From Christensenella sp. UBA4379 (lineage in GTDB: Bacteria > Bacillota > Clostridia > Christensenellales > Aristaeellaceae): a DNA stretch of 31,310 bases. The stretch's first letter is position 1. Every line of letters begins with the position of its first letter. Location: NCBI GenBank assembly GCA_002391225.1, contig DGRV01000038.1, forward strand, positions 1-31,310. The letters are read 5' to 3'. Positions 6,683 through 15,800 of the stretch are shown here, piece by piece. Both the position numbers and the translations under genes were made by a program. The notes beneath the pieces were generated by a model. It ran no database searches and was not told where the DNA came from. It saw only the letters and a program-made list of their open reading frames with translations.

Positions 6683-7873
6683 ATGAGGAAGCTTTGGGAG
6701 GTGAGCGCTATCCGGACCGGGATTTACGGGGGCTCGTTTGACCCGCCCCATGAAGGCCATCTGCTGGTGGCGATGACGGCCCTGGAGGCCGCCGGCCTGG
6801 ACCGCGTGCTCCTGCTGCCCTGCGGGGACATTCCCTGCGCGGGGCGGATCAAAGCCCCAGCCGCCGACCGGGTCAGGATGCTGGAGCTGATGACGGAGGA
6901 CTGCCCGGAGCTGACGGTCTGCACGATGGAGGCGGAGAAAAAGGAGCGGACGCCCACCGCCAAAACCATGAAGACCATGAAAAAGCTGTACCCGGAGGAC
7001 GAGCTGTTCTTCATCCTCGGGGCGGACAAGCTGGAAAAGCTGCCCGAATGGAAGCAAGCGGAAAAGCTGTTTGCGCTTTGCTCCTTCCTGGCGCTTCCGA
7101 GGGACGGCCTGCCCGCGGAGGAGCTGGCCAAAGTAGCCCGCCGGGTCGGGGCGTCGGTGACCGTATTGCCGATGCGGCAGGTGCCCTTTTCCTCCGCCGC
7201 GATCCAGGAAGAACTGGCGGATTTCAGGGAGCCAACCGGGCTGAGCCGCCGGGTGGCGGCCTATATCGCCGAAAACGGCCTGTATCACGACCCGGAGATG
7301 GAAAAGCGGGTCCGGGAGATGATGACGGAAAAGCGCTTCCGCCATACTCTGGGGGTGCGGAAACAGGCGGTGGAGCTGGCGGAGATACATCATATTCCGC
7401 TTCAGAAGGCGGCGCTGGCCGCCCTGCTGCACGACTGCGCCAAATGCCTGCCCTTTGAGGAGATGCAGGCTGTCGCCCGCTCCGGCGGGGTCAGCGAAGA
7501 GGGATTTTTTTCCTCCCCGGAAATGCTGCACGGGCCGGCCGGGGCTGTGCTGGCCAAACGGGAGTTCGGCGTGACGGACGAAGACGTCCTGAACGCCATC
7601 ACCTACCATACCATGGGCAGGGCTGAGATGAGCCCGCTGGAGCTGTGCGTCTTTATTGCCGACGCGACGGAGCCAGGACGGCGGGATTATCCCGGCCTCC
7701 AGCGGATCCGAAGGCTCTCCCGGGAAAGTCTGCCGGCGGCAGCCCTTCTGTCCCTGGAGCGGACGAGAGACTATGTGCTGGAACAGGGAAAGACATTCAA
7801 CCCCCTCTCCGAAAAAACCATCGCCTGGCTTCAATCGGCACAGGATGGTTTTGACAGAAAACCAGGCATTTGA
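6683..7873 (+). CDS. nadD: NadD-YqeK fusion: nicotinate-nucleotide adenylyltransferase / HD-domain Ap4A hydrolase
   Basis: The N-terminal half is NadD, which makes nicotinate adenine dinucleotide from NaMN and ATP in NAD synthesis. It has GGSFDPPHEGH (residues 16-26 from the ATG used here), LGADKLEKLPEWK and PFSSAAIQ (168-174). The C-terminal half is a YqeK-type HD phosphohydrolase (symmetrical Ap4A hydrolase family) with RHTLGV (His221), LLHDCAK (His250-Asp251) and YHTMGR. In Bacillus these are two adjacent genes; here they form one 396-residue chain. The start is uncertain. The ATG at 6683 has GGAG only 2 nt away and lies almost at the predicted transcript end. GGGAGGTGA at 6696-6704 points instead to the in-frame ATC at 6710, which would give the usual family N-terminus RTGIYGGSFDP. 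The GTG at 6701 overlaps the ribosome binding site. Confidence 0.92.
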   Translation: MRKLWEVSAIRTGIYGGSFDPPHEGHLLVAMTALEAAGLDRVLLLPCGDIPCAGRIKAPAADRVRMLELMTEDCPELTVCTMEAEKKERTPTAKTMKTMKKLYPEDELFFILGADKLEKLPEWKQAEKLFALCSFLALPRDGLPAEELAKVARRVGASVTVLPMRQVPFSSAAIQEELADFREPTGLSRRVAAYIAENGLYHDPEMEKRVREMMTEKRFRHTLGVRKQAVELAEIHHIPLQKAALAALLHDCAKCLPFEEMQAVARSGGVSEEGFFSSPEMLHGPAGAVLAKREFGVTDEDVLNAITYHTMGRAEMSPLELCVFIADATEPGRRDYPGLQRIRRLSRESLPAAALLSLERTRDYVLEQGKTFNPLSEKTIAWLQSAQDGFDRKPGI

Positions 7874-7879
7874 TATAAT
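7851..7879 (+). promoter_or_regulatory. consensus promoter for coaX, overlapping the end of nadD-yqeK
   Basis: TTGACA (7851-7856), 17 nt, TATAAT (7874-7879) is a perfect match. The -35 lies within the last codons of nadD-yqeK, whose TGA stop (7871-7873) abuts the -10. It would produce a coaX leader of about 200 nt that contains repeat copy B. Confidence 0.85.
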
Positions 7880-7910
7880 CCTGTCTGCGGCTTTCCGCCG
7901 CTTTACCAAT

Positions 7911-8068
7911 TCTCACTCCTCACTCCTAACTCCTCACTCCTAACTCTCCACTCTCCACTCTCCACTCTTCTCCCAGGGCCTGCCGGCCCGTTCTTCGGTG
8001 AAAACAGCACACTGTGCTGTTTTCCGGGCCCTCAGAACCCTCCTACCTCCTACCTCCTCCCTCCTACC
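7911..8068 (-). repeat. composite repeat, copy B (inverted relative to copy A)
   Basis: Read on the minus strand it has the same order as copy A: four GGTAGGA-type heptamers (8041-8068), the 77-bp core (7971-8047, identical to copy A at 74 of 77 positions), GAGAGTG-type heptamers and GTTAGGAGTGAG-type heptamers, ending GAGAATTG. It lies in the leader of coaX, 23 bp before the ATG. Confidence 0.85.
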
Positions 8069-8090
8069 TTTTATTTGTGGGTGACTGACA

Positions 8091-8867
8091 ATGATCCTGA
8101 CGATGGATATTGGCAATACCAATATTAAAATCGGCGTTTTCGATGGGAAAACCCTCCGCGAATATTGGCGGCTGGCCACCAAGAAAACCTATACCAGCGA
8201 CGAACTGGGCGTGCTGCTGTGCAGCCTGTTTGAAAACCGGCATCTGGACCGGAGCGTGGTCAGCGGCATCATGCTTTCTTCGGTCGTGCCTTCGATCAAT
8301 TTTACCGTCGAGCACATGTGCCGGGATTACTTTGGAATCGATCCGGTGTTTGTGGCCCCGGGGATCAAGACGGGCGTGGATATCCGCTATGAGAACCCCA
8401 GGGAGCTGGGCAGCGACCGTATCTGCAACGCGGTGGGCACCCTGACGGAGTACGGGGCCCCGGCGATTTTTATTGACTTCGGCACCGCGACCACCTTCGG
8501 CGTACTGGACCGGGAAGGGGCGTTCCTGGGCGGCGTCATCTGCCCGGGCATCCGCCTGTCCAGCGACGCCCTGGTCTCCGGCACGGCAAAGCTGCCGCAT
8601 TTTGAGCTCATTCAGCCTCCGCATGTGATCGGGAAAAACACGGTCGCCAACATGCAGTCGGGCATCATCTACGGCTACGTCGGACAGATCAACTACCTGA
8701 TCACCCGCATCCGCGAGGAAATGGGGGAGCCGGACGCCCAGGTCGTCGCCACCGGCGGCTTTGCCAGGTTGATCGAGCAGGAATCCGGCATGATCACCCG
8801 CTTCGACGGCCTGCTGACCCTCAAGGGGCTGAATACCATCTATCAGAAGAATTTTCCTTCTGCATGA
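8091..8867 (+). CDS. coaX: type III pantothenate kinase
   Basis: CoaX phosphorylates pantothenate, the first committed step of CoA synthesis, in the cytoplasm. Type III enzymes are not inhibited by CoA. The 258 residues begin MILTMDIGNTNIKIGVFD, with the DIGNTN phosphate loop at 6-11. IDFGTATTFGVLD and GGVICPGIRLSSDAL follow, and ELGSDRICNAVG is the usual substrate-side motif. The length is normal. The ribosome binding site is weak (GGGTGA about 6 nt before the ATG). A perfect promoter overlapping the end of nadD-yqeK would give a leader of about 200 nt made mostly of composite repeat copy B. ddl starts 45 nt downstream, and a small GC hairpin sits in that gap. Confidence 0.96.
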   Translation: MILTMDIGNTNIKIGVFDGKTLREYWRLATKKTYTSDELGVLLCSLFENRHLDRSVVSGIMLSSVVPSINFTVEHMCRDYFGIDPVFVAPGIKTGVDIRYENPRELGSDRICNAVGTLTEYGAPAIFIDFGTATTFGVLDREGAFLGGVICPGIRLSSDALVSGTAKLPHFELIQPPHVIGKNTVANMQSGIIYGYVGQINYLITRIREEMGEPDAQVVATGGFARLIEQESGMITRFDGLLTLKGLNTIYQKNFPSA

Positions 8868-8912
8868 ATCAAAACGGCGCTTTGCGCCGGAATTTGAGAA
8901 AGGCGGAACCAT

Positions 8913-10121
8913 ATGGCCAAGAAAATGCTGGGCGTGCTGTACGGCAGCAGGTCCTGCGAACATGAGGTTTCCATCATCACGGCGCTGCAGCTGATGCGCT
9001 CGGTCCCCCGGGACGAATTCGACGTAACGCCCATTTACATCACTCAGGCGGGCGAATGGTATACGGGCGAAAAGCTGCTGGACCTGTCCACCTACAACCA
9101 GTTCGACCCTTACCGCTCGGGCCTGAAAAGGGTCTCCCTGGACCTGACGGCGGGCAGCGGAGCCCTGCTTCACTACAGCCAGGGCAAGGGCCTGCTCCGC
9201 GGGCTGACGGAAGAGGTCGTCGCCCGGATCGACTGCTTTATCCCCGCCTTCCACGGCATGCACGGGGAGGACGGCTCCGTCCAGGGCCTGCTGGAGCTGG
9301 CGGACGTGCCCTATACCTCCACCGGCATCGTCGGCTCGGCGGTCGGGATGGACAAGATCGTCATGAAGCGCTTCTTCCAGGGCATGGGCTACCCGACCCT
9401 GCCGGGCATCAGCCTCCTGCGCTCCCAATTTGAGGAAGACCGGAAGGCCGCGCTTTTCAGAACAGAACAGGAGCTTTCCTATCCGGTGGTCGTGAAACCA
9501 GCGGACCTTGGCTCCTCCATCGGCGTGAGCTTTGCGGCGGACCGCGCCCAGCTGACAGAAGCGCTGGAGCTGGCCTTTGAGTACGACCGCCGCGTGCTGG
9601 TGGAAAAGGGCCTGGATCACCCGGTGGAGATCAACTGCTCCGTCCTGGGCTTTGACGGGAAAACGGAGTGCTCGGCGCTGGAAATGCCCATTTCCTCCGG
9701 AGAAGTGCTGGACTTTGCGAATAAGTACCTGGAGGGCTCCTCCTCGTCCAAGGGCATGGCTTCCATGGGCAGGGTGATGAACCCGGACATCGGGGAAGAA
9801 ACCAGTAGGCGCATCCGGGAACTTTCCCAGGACATTTTTACCGCCCTGGACTGCAAGGGGGTCGTCCGCATCGACTTTATGATCGACCGGGCGACGGACC
9901 GGCTTTACATCACCGAAATCAATACCATTCCCGGCTCCATGGCCTTTTATCTGTGGGACAAGGCCGGCGTGCCTTACGCCGAGCTGATCCGGAAAATGGT
10001 CCGCTTGGCCGAACAGGCCCACCAGGAGAAGGAACGGAATAACTTTGCCTACCGCTCGGAGATTTTAAAGGCGGTCCGCCTGGGCGGAAGCAAGGGCAAG
10101 CTGAAGACGGGCAAGCTCTGA
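8913..10121 (+). CDS. ddl: D-alanine--D-alanine ligase family protein
   Basis: This ATP-grasp ligase makes D-Ala-D-Ala for peptidoglycan precursors. It has 402 residues, slightly longer than the common 300-370. Motifs are YGSRSCEHEVS (10-20, with the catalytic Glu), FHGMHGEDGSVQGLLE (113-128), VVVKPADLGSSIGVS with the catalytic Ser, LDFANKY keeping the Lys-Tyr of the active site, and EINTIPGSM with the metal-binding Glu/Asn. The omega-loop region after NKY is Ser/Gly/Met-rich and lacks the usual wording there, so D-Ala-D-Lac or another depsipeptide activity cannot be excluded from sequence. The ATG has AAAGGCGG 6 nt upstream. It is probably cotranscribed with coaX and the following DUF1622 gene. 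Confidence 0.9.
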   Translation: MAKKMLGVLYGSRSCEHEVSIITALQLMRSVPRDEFDVTPIYITQAGEWYTGEKLLDLSTYNQFDPYRSGLKRVSLDLTAGSGALLHYSQGKGLLRGLTEEVVARIDCFIPAFHGMHGEDGSVQGLLELADVPYTSTGIVGSAVGMDKIVMKRFFQGMGYPTLPGISLLRSQFEEDRKAALFRTEQELSYPVVVKPADLGSSIGVSFAADRAQLTEALELAFEYDRRVLVEKGLDHPVEINCSVLGFDGKTECSALEMPISSGEVLDFANKYLEGSSSSKGMASMGRVMNPDIGEETSRRIRELSQDIFTALDCKGVVRIDFMIDRATDRLYITEINTIPGSMAFYLWDKAGVPYAELIRKMVRLAEQAHQEKERNNFAYRSEILKAVRLGGSKGKLKTGKL

Positions 10122-10151
10122 TCAAAGATAAATGGAAAGGACGTTTGATCC

Positions 10152-10559
10152 ATGCTTGAGACTTTTGAAACCATCGAGGTCAACTTTTACCTGATCGTCA
10201 GCTATGCCAGACTGCTGATGGAGGCCATCGGCCTGGTGATCATCCTGCTGACCGCTTTCCGCTGCGTGATGGGGATGATCGGGCAAAAAAGAAACAACTA
10301 CCGGATCGTCCTGGCCAAGGGCATCTGCCTGGCGCTGGAGTTCAAGCTCGGCGGCGAGGTGCTCGGCACCGTGCTGGCGAACGACTTTAAAGACCTGGGC
10401 ATCATCGCCTGCCTGATCGTGCTGCGCGCGGCGCTGACCTTCCTTCTGCACTGGGAAATCAAGAACGAAAAGAAGGAAGAGCTGGAAGATACCGAGTACA
10501 GGCTGGTCAGCAAGGAAGATTTTGAAAAGCTGGAAAAACTGAAATCAGCCGGCGAGTAA
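10152..10559 (+). CDS. DUF1622-family membrane protein
   Basis: This 135-residue protein has hydrophobic segments near residues 14-42 and 70-98 and a charged C-terminal tail (EIKNEKKEELEDTEYRLVSKEDFEKLEKLK). The segment LAKGICLALEFKLGGEVLGTVL resembles the conserved core of DUF1622 proteins, which have no established function. The ATG at 10152 has AAAGGA about 10 nt upstream. It lies 30 nt after ddl and 35 nt before ychF, so it is likely part of the same operon. A cytoplasmic-facing charged tail is inference from the arrangement of positive residues. Confidence 0.82.
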   Translation: MLETFETIEVNFYLIVSYARLLMEAIGLVIILLTAFRCVMGMIGQKRNNYRIVLAKGICLALEFKLGGEVLGTVLANDFKDLGIIACLIVLRAALTFLLHWEIKNEKKEELEDTEYRLVSKEDFEKLEKLKSAGE

Positions 10560-10575
10560 TCCCGCCGGGCGTTTT
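10549..10575 (+). terminator. weak hairpin between the DUF1622 gene and ychF
   Basis: CCGGCG (10549-10554) and CGCCGG (10563-10568) form a 6-bp stem, followed by GCGTTTTC. The stem begins inside the DUF1622 stop region. It may be a partial terminator at most. Confidence 0.35.
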
Positions 10576-10594
10576 CATCAAAGGAGTACAGGAT

Positions 10595-11692
10595 ATGAAA
10601 TTAGGGGTTGTAGGGCTTCCCAACGTCGGGAAGAGCACGCTGTTTAACGCCATCACCAGCGCGGGAGCGCAGGCGGCCAACTATCCTTTCTGCACCATCG
10701 AGCCCAATACGGGCGTGGTCGCCGTGCCGGACGAGCGTTTGCAGGTGCTGGCGAACATGTATCATCCCAAGAAGGTGACCCCGGCGTCCGTCGAGTTCGT
10801 GGACATCGCCGGCCTGGTCAAGGGGGCCAGCAAGGGAGAGGGGCTGGGCAACAAGTTCCTTTCCCATATCCGGGAGTGCGACGCCATCGTCCACGTCGTC
10901 CGCTGCTTTGACGACGAGAACATCATCCACGTGGACGGCTCCGTCGACCCGGCCCGGGACATGGAGACCATCAACCTGGAGCTGATCTTCGCCGATATGG
11001 AAACCGTGAAAAAGCGCGGGGACAAGGCGGAAAAGCTGGTCAAAACCGGGGACAAAAAGTACGCCGAGGAAGCCGCCCTGGCCAAAAAGCTCTATGAGCA
11101 CCTGGAGAGCGGCAAGCCGGCCCGCACCTATCCCTTCACCAAAGAGGAAAAGGAAGCTGTCCGGGACTATTTCCTTCTGACGGGCAAGCCGGTCATCTAC
11201 GCGGCCAACATCGCCGAGGACCAGCTGGGCCAGGACCCGGACAGCATCCCTTACGTCCGCGCGGTGCGCGACGCCGCCCGGAAAGAAGGGGCGGAGGTCC
11301 TGGTGATTTCCGCCCAGATCGAAGAGGAAATCGCCCAGATGGAGGAAGAGGAAAAGAAGGAATTCCTCCAGGAGCTGGGGATTCCCGCCAGCGGTCTGGA
11401 CCGGATGGTGCAGGCCTGCTATCGCCTGCTGGGCCTGATTTCCTTCCTGACGGCGGGCGAGGACGAATGCCGCGCCTGGACCATCGTCAACGGCACCAAG
11501 GCGCCCCAGGCCGCCGGCAAGATTCACACCGACTTTGAGCGCGGCTTTATCCGCGCGGAGATCGTCCCCTTTGAAACGCTGAAGGAGCTGGGCAGCATGG
11601 CTCTGTGCCGTGAAAAGGGCCTGATCCGCAGCGAGGGCAAGGATTACGTGATGCAGGACGGCGACGTGACGCTGTTCCGCTTCAACGTCTGA
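10595..11692 (+). CDS. ychF: YchF/OLA1-family ATPase
   Basis: This universally conserved Obg-related P-loop protein binds the ribosome and prefers ATP. It has 365 residues, the family's normal length. GLPNVGKST (7-15) is the P-loop and DIAGLVKGASKGEGLGNKFL carries the G3 region. AANIAED stands where classical GTPases have NKxD; this Asn-x-x-Glu form is what gives YchF its ATP preference. A coiled insert rich in Glu and Lys follows, then a C-terminal TGS-like domain ending AEIVPFETL through FRFNV. The ATG has AAAGGAG 8 nt upstream. The ATP-grasp gene follows after 16 nt. Confidence 0.97.
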   Translation: MKLGVVGLPNVGKSTLFNAITSAGAQAANYPFCTIEPNTGVVAVPDERLQVLANMYHPKKVTPASVEFVDIAGLVKGASKGEGLGNKFLSHIRECDAIVHVVRCFDDENIIHVDGSVDPARDMETINLELIFADMETVKKRGDKAEKLVKTGDKKYAEEAALAKKLYEHLESGKPARTYPFTKEEKEAVRDYFLLTGKPVIYAANIAEDQLGQDPDSIPYVRAVRDAARKEGAEVLVISAQIEEEIAQMEEEEKKEFLQELGIPASGLDRMVQACYRLLGLISFLTAGEDECRAWTIVNGTKAPQAAGKIHTDFERGFIRAEIVPFETLKELGSMALCREKGLIRSEGKDYVMQDGDVTLFRFNV

Positions 11693-11708
11693 TTTTGGAG
11701 GATGTGCC

Positions 11709-12719
11709 ATGGGCCGGCTTGGGTTCTTTTTCAAGCGTCTCGTCCGGATGGACTGGAAAAAAATGTGGGAGACGACGGGGCTGCTCAAGGAGCGCTCCGG
11801 CAAAAGCAGGCTGTGGCTGCTGATGGACATGCTCCGCTGCGGCGTCAAGTACAACGCCGGGTATATGGATTACAAAATCGCCGCCATGTACAAGCTCAAT
11901 GACGAGCAGAAAAAGACGGTGATTACCCGGGGAATCTCCAACAGCATTGTCCGCCGGATGAACGACAAGGCCTACTGGCATTTTTTCGACGACAAGACGG
12001 AGTTTAATACCCTGTTCGCCGATCAAATCGGCCGCAAGTGGATCAGAAGCGACGAGCATCTGACCGAAGCGCAGCTTTCGGACTTTTTGTCCGATTTGCC
12101 CAGCGTCCTGTTTAAGCCCCTGGAGGGCTCTTCCGGCGTCGGCATCGAGAAGTTCAGCCGTGCGGACTGGGAAAAAGACTTTCACGCTTTTTATCTTAAG
12201 ATCCGCTCCATGGGAAACGCGGTGCTCGAAGAGCTGCTGGTCCAGCATGAGGAAATGGCCCGCATGTGCCCGACCTCGGTCAACACCGTGCGCGTGGCGA
12301 CGATGCTGGGCGACAAGCAGGAGGGCATCGTGTACGCCTTCCTCCGGATCGGCAACGGCAAGGTCATGGACAACGTGGACCAGGGCGGCATGGCCGCCAG
12401 GGTCGACCTGGACAGCGGCACCCTCAAAACTGTGGCGGCCGACAAGGCCGGGAACGTCTATGAAAAGCACCCGATGACCGGGACGGACATCATCGGCTTT
12501 ACCATTCCTTGCTGGGAGGAGGTCAAGGCGATGTGCCTGGAGGCGATGCACAAGGTGCCGCAGATGCGCTACGTCGCCTGGGATGTCGCGGTGACGCCGG
12601 ACGGGCCCCGCTTTATCGAGGGCAATTCCTTTCCCAGCCACGCCGTACCTCAGTTCGCGGCCCATTATCCGGACGGAATCGGCATTCTGACCGAGTTCCG
12701 TAAATTCATCGACGTCTAA
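11709..12719 (+). CDS. sugar-transfer-associated ATP-grasp protein
   Basis: This 336-residue protein resembles the ATP-grasp family found in surface polysaccharide clusters (ATPgrasp_ST type). Such enzymes are thought to join an amino or carboxyl group to a sugar or polymer, but the substrate is unknown. Landmarks are VLFKPLEGSSGVGIEKF (nucleotide-binding part), CPTSVNTVRVATM, DNVDQGGMAARVDLDSG and WDVAVTPDGPRFIEGNSFP, in which Asp and Glu/Asn are the expected metal ligands. There is no signal peptide. The start has GGAGGA 6 nt before the ATG. The gene closes the coaX-ddl-ychF run and precedes the large envelope genes, which fits an envelope-glycan role, though that is inference. Confidence 0.83.
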   Translation: MGRLGFFFKRLVRMDWKKMWETTGLLKERSGKSRLWLLMDMLRCGVKYNAGYMDYKIAAMYKLNDEQKKTVITRGISNSIVRRMNDKAYWHFFDDKTEFNTLFADQIGRKWIRSDEHLTEAQLSDFLSDLPSVLFKPLEGSSGVGIEKFSRADWEKDFHAFYLKIRSMGNAVLEELLVQHEEMARMCPTSVNTVRVATMLGDKQEGIVYAFLRIGNGKVMDNVDQGGMAARVDLDSGTLKTVAADKAGNVYEKHPMTGTDIIGFTIPCWEEVKAMCLEAMHKVPQMRYVAWDVAVTPDGPRFIEGNSFPSHAVPQFAAHYPDGIGILTEFRKFIDV

Positions 12720-12849
12720 AGCCGGAATTTATTTTCGTTTTCTGAAACAAACGTCCAGGATCATTCGTTTATTTGTTTAGACAGGAGAATTCCGGGAGAT
12801 ACCGGGTTCCTCTTCCCGCAAGCCGGAAGCTTGGAAAGGATGTGTGCTT

Positions 12850-15800
12850 ATGGATCTGGTTAAAACCATCTTGCTGTATCTGACGATGGTGATCAGCGCC
12901 GCCACCGGGGTCAGCCCCGAGGTGACGCCCATTCCCGCCAGTCAGGTGGCGACGCCGGCGCCGTATGTGACGGCTACGCCGGACCCGCAGTCCCTGATCA
13001 CCCCCGCGCCTACCGCCGCGCCGACCCAGGCGAGGTACATCACGCTGATTCTCAACGACGAGGGCAGCAACGTCCGCCGTCTGCAGAGGCGGCTGGTGGA
13101 GTTGGGGTATCTGGAGAGCGGGGCGGTGGACGGCAAGTACGGCCCCAAGACCAAGCGGGCTGTGGAGCAGTTCCAGAAGAAGAACGGCCTTCGGGCCGAC
13201 GGCATCGCCGGCACCCAGACCCAGCAGATGATGTTCGAAAGCCCGAACGTCATTTATTATAACAGCGCCACGGCGACCCCGGTGCCCACGGCGACGCCCA
13301 TTCCTTACGTCTCCGTGCCGGTGTATTACGTGGACGCCTCCACCAATACGGTGCTCAATTCCTCCACGGCCAACTGCTTTGCCAGCACCTATATTTACGC
13401 CGACGGCACCAAGGTGCCCTCCGGCTACGTGCTGGTGAGCAACAGCCCGGTGCAGGTGTCCGTGCGCAGCGGCGTTGCGTCCCCTTCCAGCGTCACCTTC
13501 TATTACCAGGGGCCGTCTTCGTCCGTCTCCGTCCCGGTCTATTATGTGGACGAAAAAAACGTGACGGTCGCCCAGGCCAGCGCTCGCTTAAGCAAATCCG
13601 GCTATGTGTACGCGGACAGCTCGATGCTGCCCAGCGGCTATGTCTTTTCCTCTGCCACCTCCGCTTACGTGACGGTGTCCGGCGGAAAGGCCTCCGTCAA
13701 TATGATCGTCTTCCGCGTGGCCCGCTCCGCGACGGCCGTCCCCGCTCCCACCGCCAGGGTCAGGGCCACCGTCACCGTGCAGTATGTGGACAGCCTGACC
13801 GGCGTTGTGCTTTACCAGAACGCCGTGTCGATGTATTCCAGCGGCAACGTCTACGCCAGGGATACGGTGGTACCTTCCGGCTATGTGCGGGTATCGGACC
13901 GCTCCGTCTTCGTCAACGTTCAGAACGGCGTAGCCAGCCCCTCCACGGTGCAGTTCTACTATTCCAACCCCACCGTGACCGCGACGCCGGCCCCGGCCGT
14001 GACCGTGCCCATCTACTATATCGACGCCCAGTCCAGCCGCATCCTGAACAGGAGCTCTGTCCAGCTGCAGAAGACCACCAGGGTGTACCGCAGCGTCTCC
14101 CTGATCCCGTCCGGCTATGAAATCACCGGCAGCACTTATGTGGACGTGACGGTCAGCAACGGCGTGGCCAGCCCTGCCAGTGTGGTGTTCCGCGTCCAGA
14201 TGAAGGCGACGCCGGCCCCGTCCTATGTGCAGGTGCCTGTCCGCTACAATTACGGCAGCACCACCCTTTATTCGACGACCGTGACCTGCCGCACCGGGCA
14301 GACCAGCCAGATCTACGCGGACAGCAGCGTGTACGGTTCTGACTACGTGCTGTCCTCCACGACCCGGAACCCCCAGACGGTGACCGTGTCGTCCAGCGGT
14401 ATCCCGAGCCCTTCCGCCGTCACCTTCTATCTGGCCAAAGCGGCCACGGCCACACCGATCCGGTATGTGGACGTTCCCGTTCGGTTCATGTACGGCAGCA
14501 GGACCATCAGCTCCGGCACGGCTTCCTGCCAGGTCGGCAGGACCACGGTAATCCGGGCGGACAGCACGATGTATCCCAGCACCTATGTGATCAGCGGCAG
14601 CAATCAGGTGAGCGTGTACGTTTCCTCCTCCGGCAATCCTTCTCCTTCCGCGGTGGTCTTTAACCTCGTCGCCAAGGCGACACCTACGCCGACGGCCGCG
14701 CCCATAGTCACGGTGGATGTGCCGGTCCGCTATGTGTACGGCACCACTGTCGTTTCCACCGGCTACGCGGTCTGCCGCACCGGCCAGAACACGACCGTCC
14801 GGGCCGATTCTGCCGCCTATGATACCAGACGTTATGTGATTTCGGGCAGCTCCAGCGCGAATGTCTATGTGTCCCAGAAGGGCATCGCCAGCCCCGCGAT
14901 GGTTACGTTCTATCTGGCTGCCCGGGCGACGGCGACGCCGACGTCCGTACCCAAGTACAACGTCAAGGTACCCGTCCGCTATATCTGCGACGGCAGGATC
15001 ATCGTGGACGGCCAGTGGGAGTGCCCGACCGGCGAAACCACCGCCATTACCGCCGACCAGCGGCTGTATGGGGACGAGTATGTCCTGAACAGCAGCAACG
15101 TGGTCTACGTGAATGTATCTGTGAATGGTGTTGCGAATCCGAGCGAGGTCGTGTTCAGCCTGACCCGCCGGGCGACCGAGGTGCCCCGCTATAATGTGGA
15201 AGTGCCCGTCCGCTATGTCTGCGGCAGCCAGGTGGTCGTCGCCGGCACCGAAGAATGCATGACCGGCGAAACCACCGCCATCTACGCTCAGGAGCAGCTG
15301 TACGGGGATGATTATGTCCTCTCCGGCAGCAATGTGGTGTATGTGAACGTGTCCCTGAACGGGGTTGCCAACCCCGCCGAGGTCGTCTTCCAGCTGACCC
15401 GCCGGGCGACGCCCACCCCCGAACCGACCCAGGTGCCGGTACTGGAGGTGGAAGTGCCTGTCCAGTACGTCTATGGCGGAAACCGGGTGTTTGAATATAC
15501 CACGGTCTGCTATTCCGGCCAGGACAACGTGGTCTACGCCGACGAGGAAGTCTACAGCGGTTCCTATGTCCTGAGCGGACCGGACCGTCAGACCGTCCGG
15601 GTTTCCACCCGCGGCGAAGCGACCCCGAGCGTGGTGATCTTCTACCTGGAAAAGGCCGCCACCCCCGCCCCGACCCAGGCCCCCAGCTTCCGGGTGGAGG
15701 TGCCGGTGCGCTATCTGCTGAACGGTCAGGTGCTGTATACGGAGGTCGTCCGCTGCATGAACGACGCCAAGACCGACGTGACGGCCAATACCAAGCTCTT

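Noticed and set aside
8064..10022. 652-codon open frame on the minus strand opposite coaX and ddl
   Set aside because: It is antisense to two clear enzymes, low in complexity (His/Asp/Gly/Gln-rich) and has no ribosome binding site. GC-rich codon bias on the plus strand explains it.
12844..12849. GTG start of the MucBP-like gene
   Set aside because: Only 3 nt separate it from AAAGGA; the ATG at 12850 has proper spacing.
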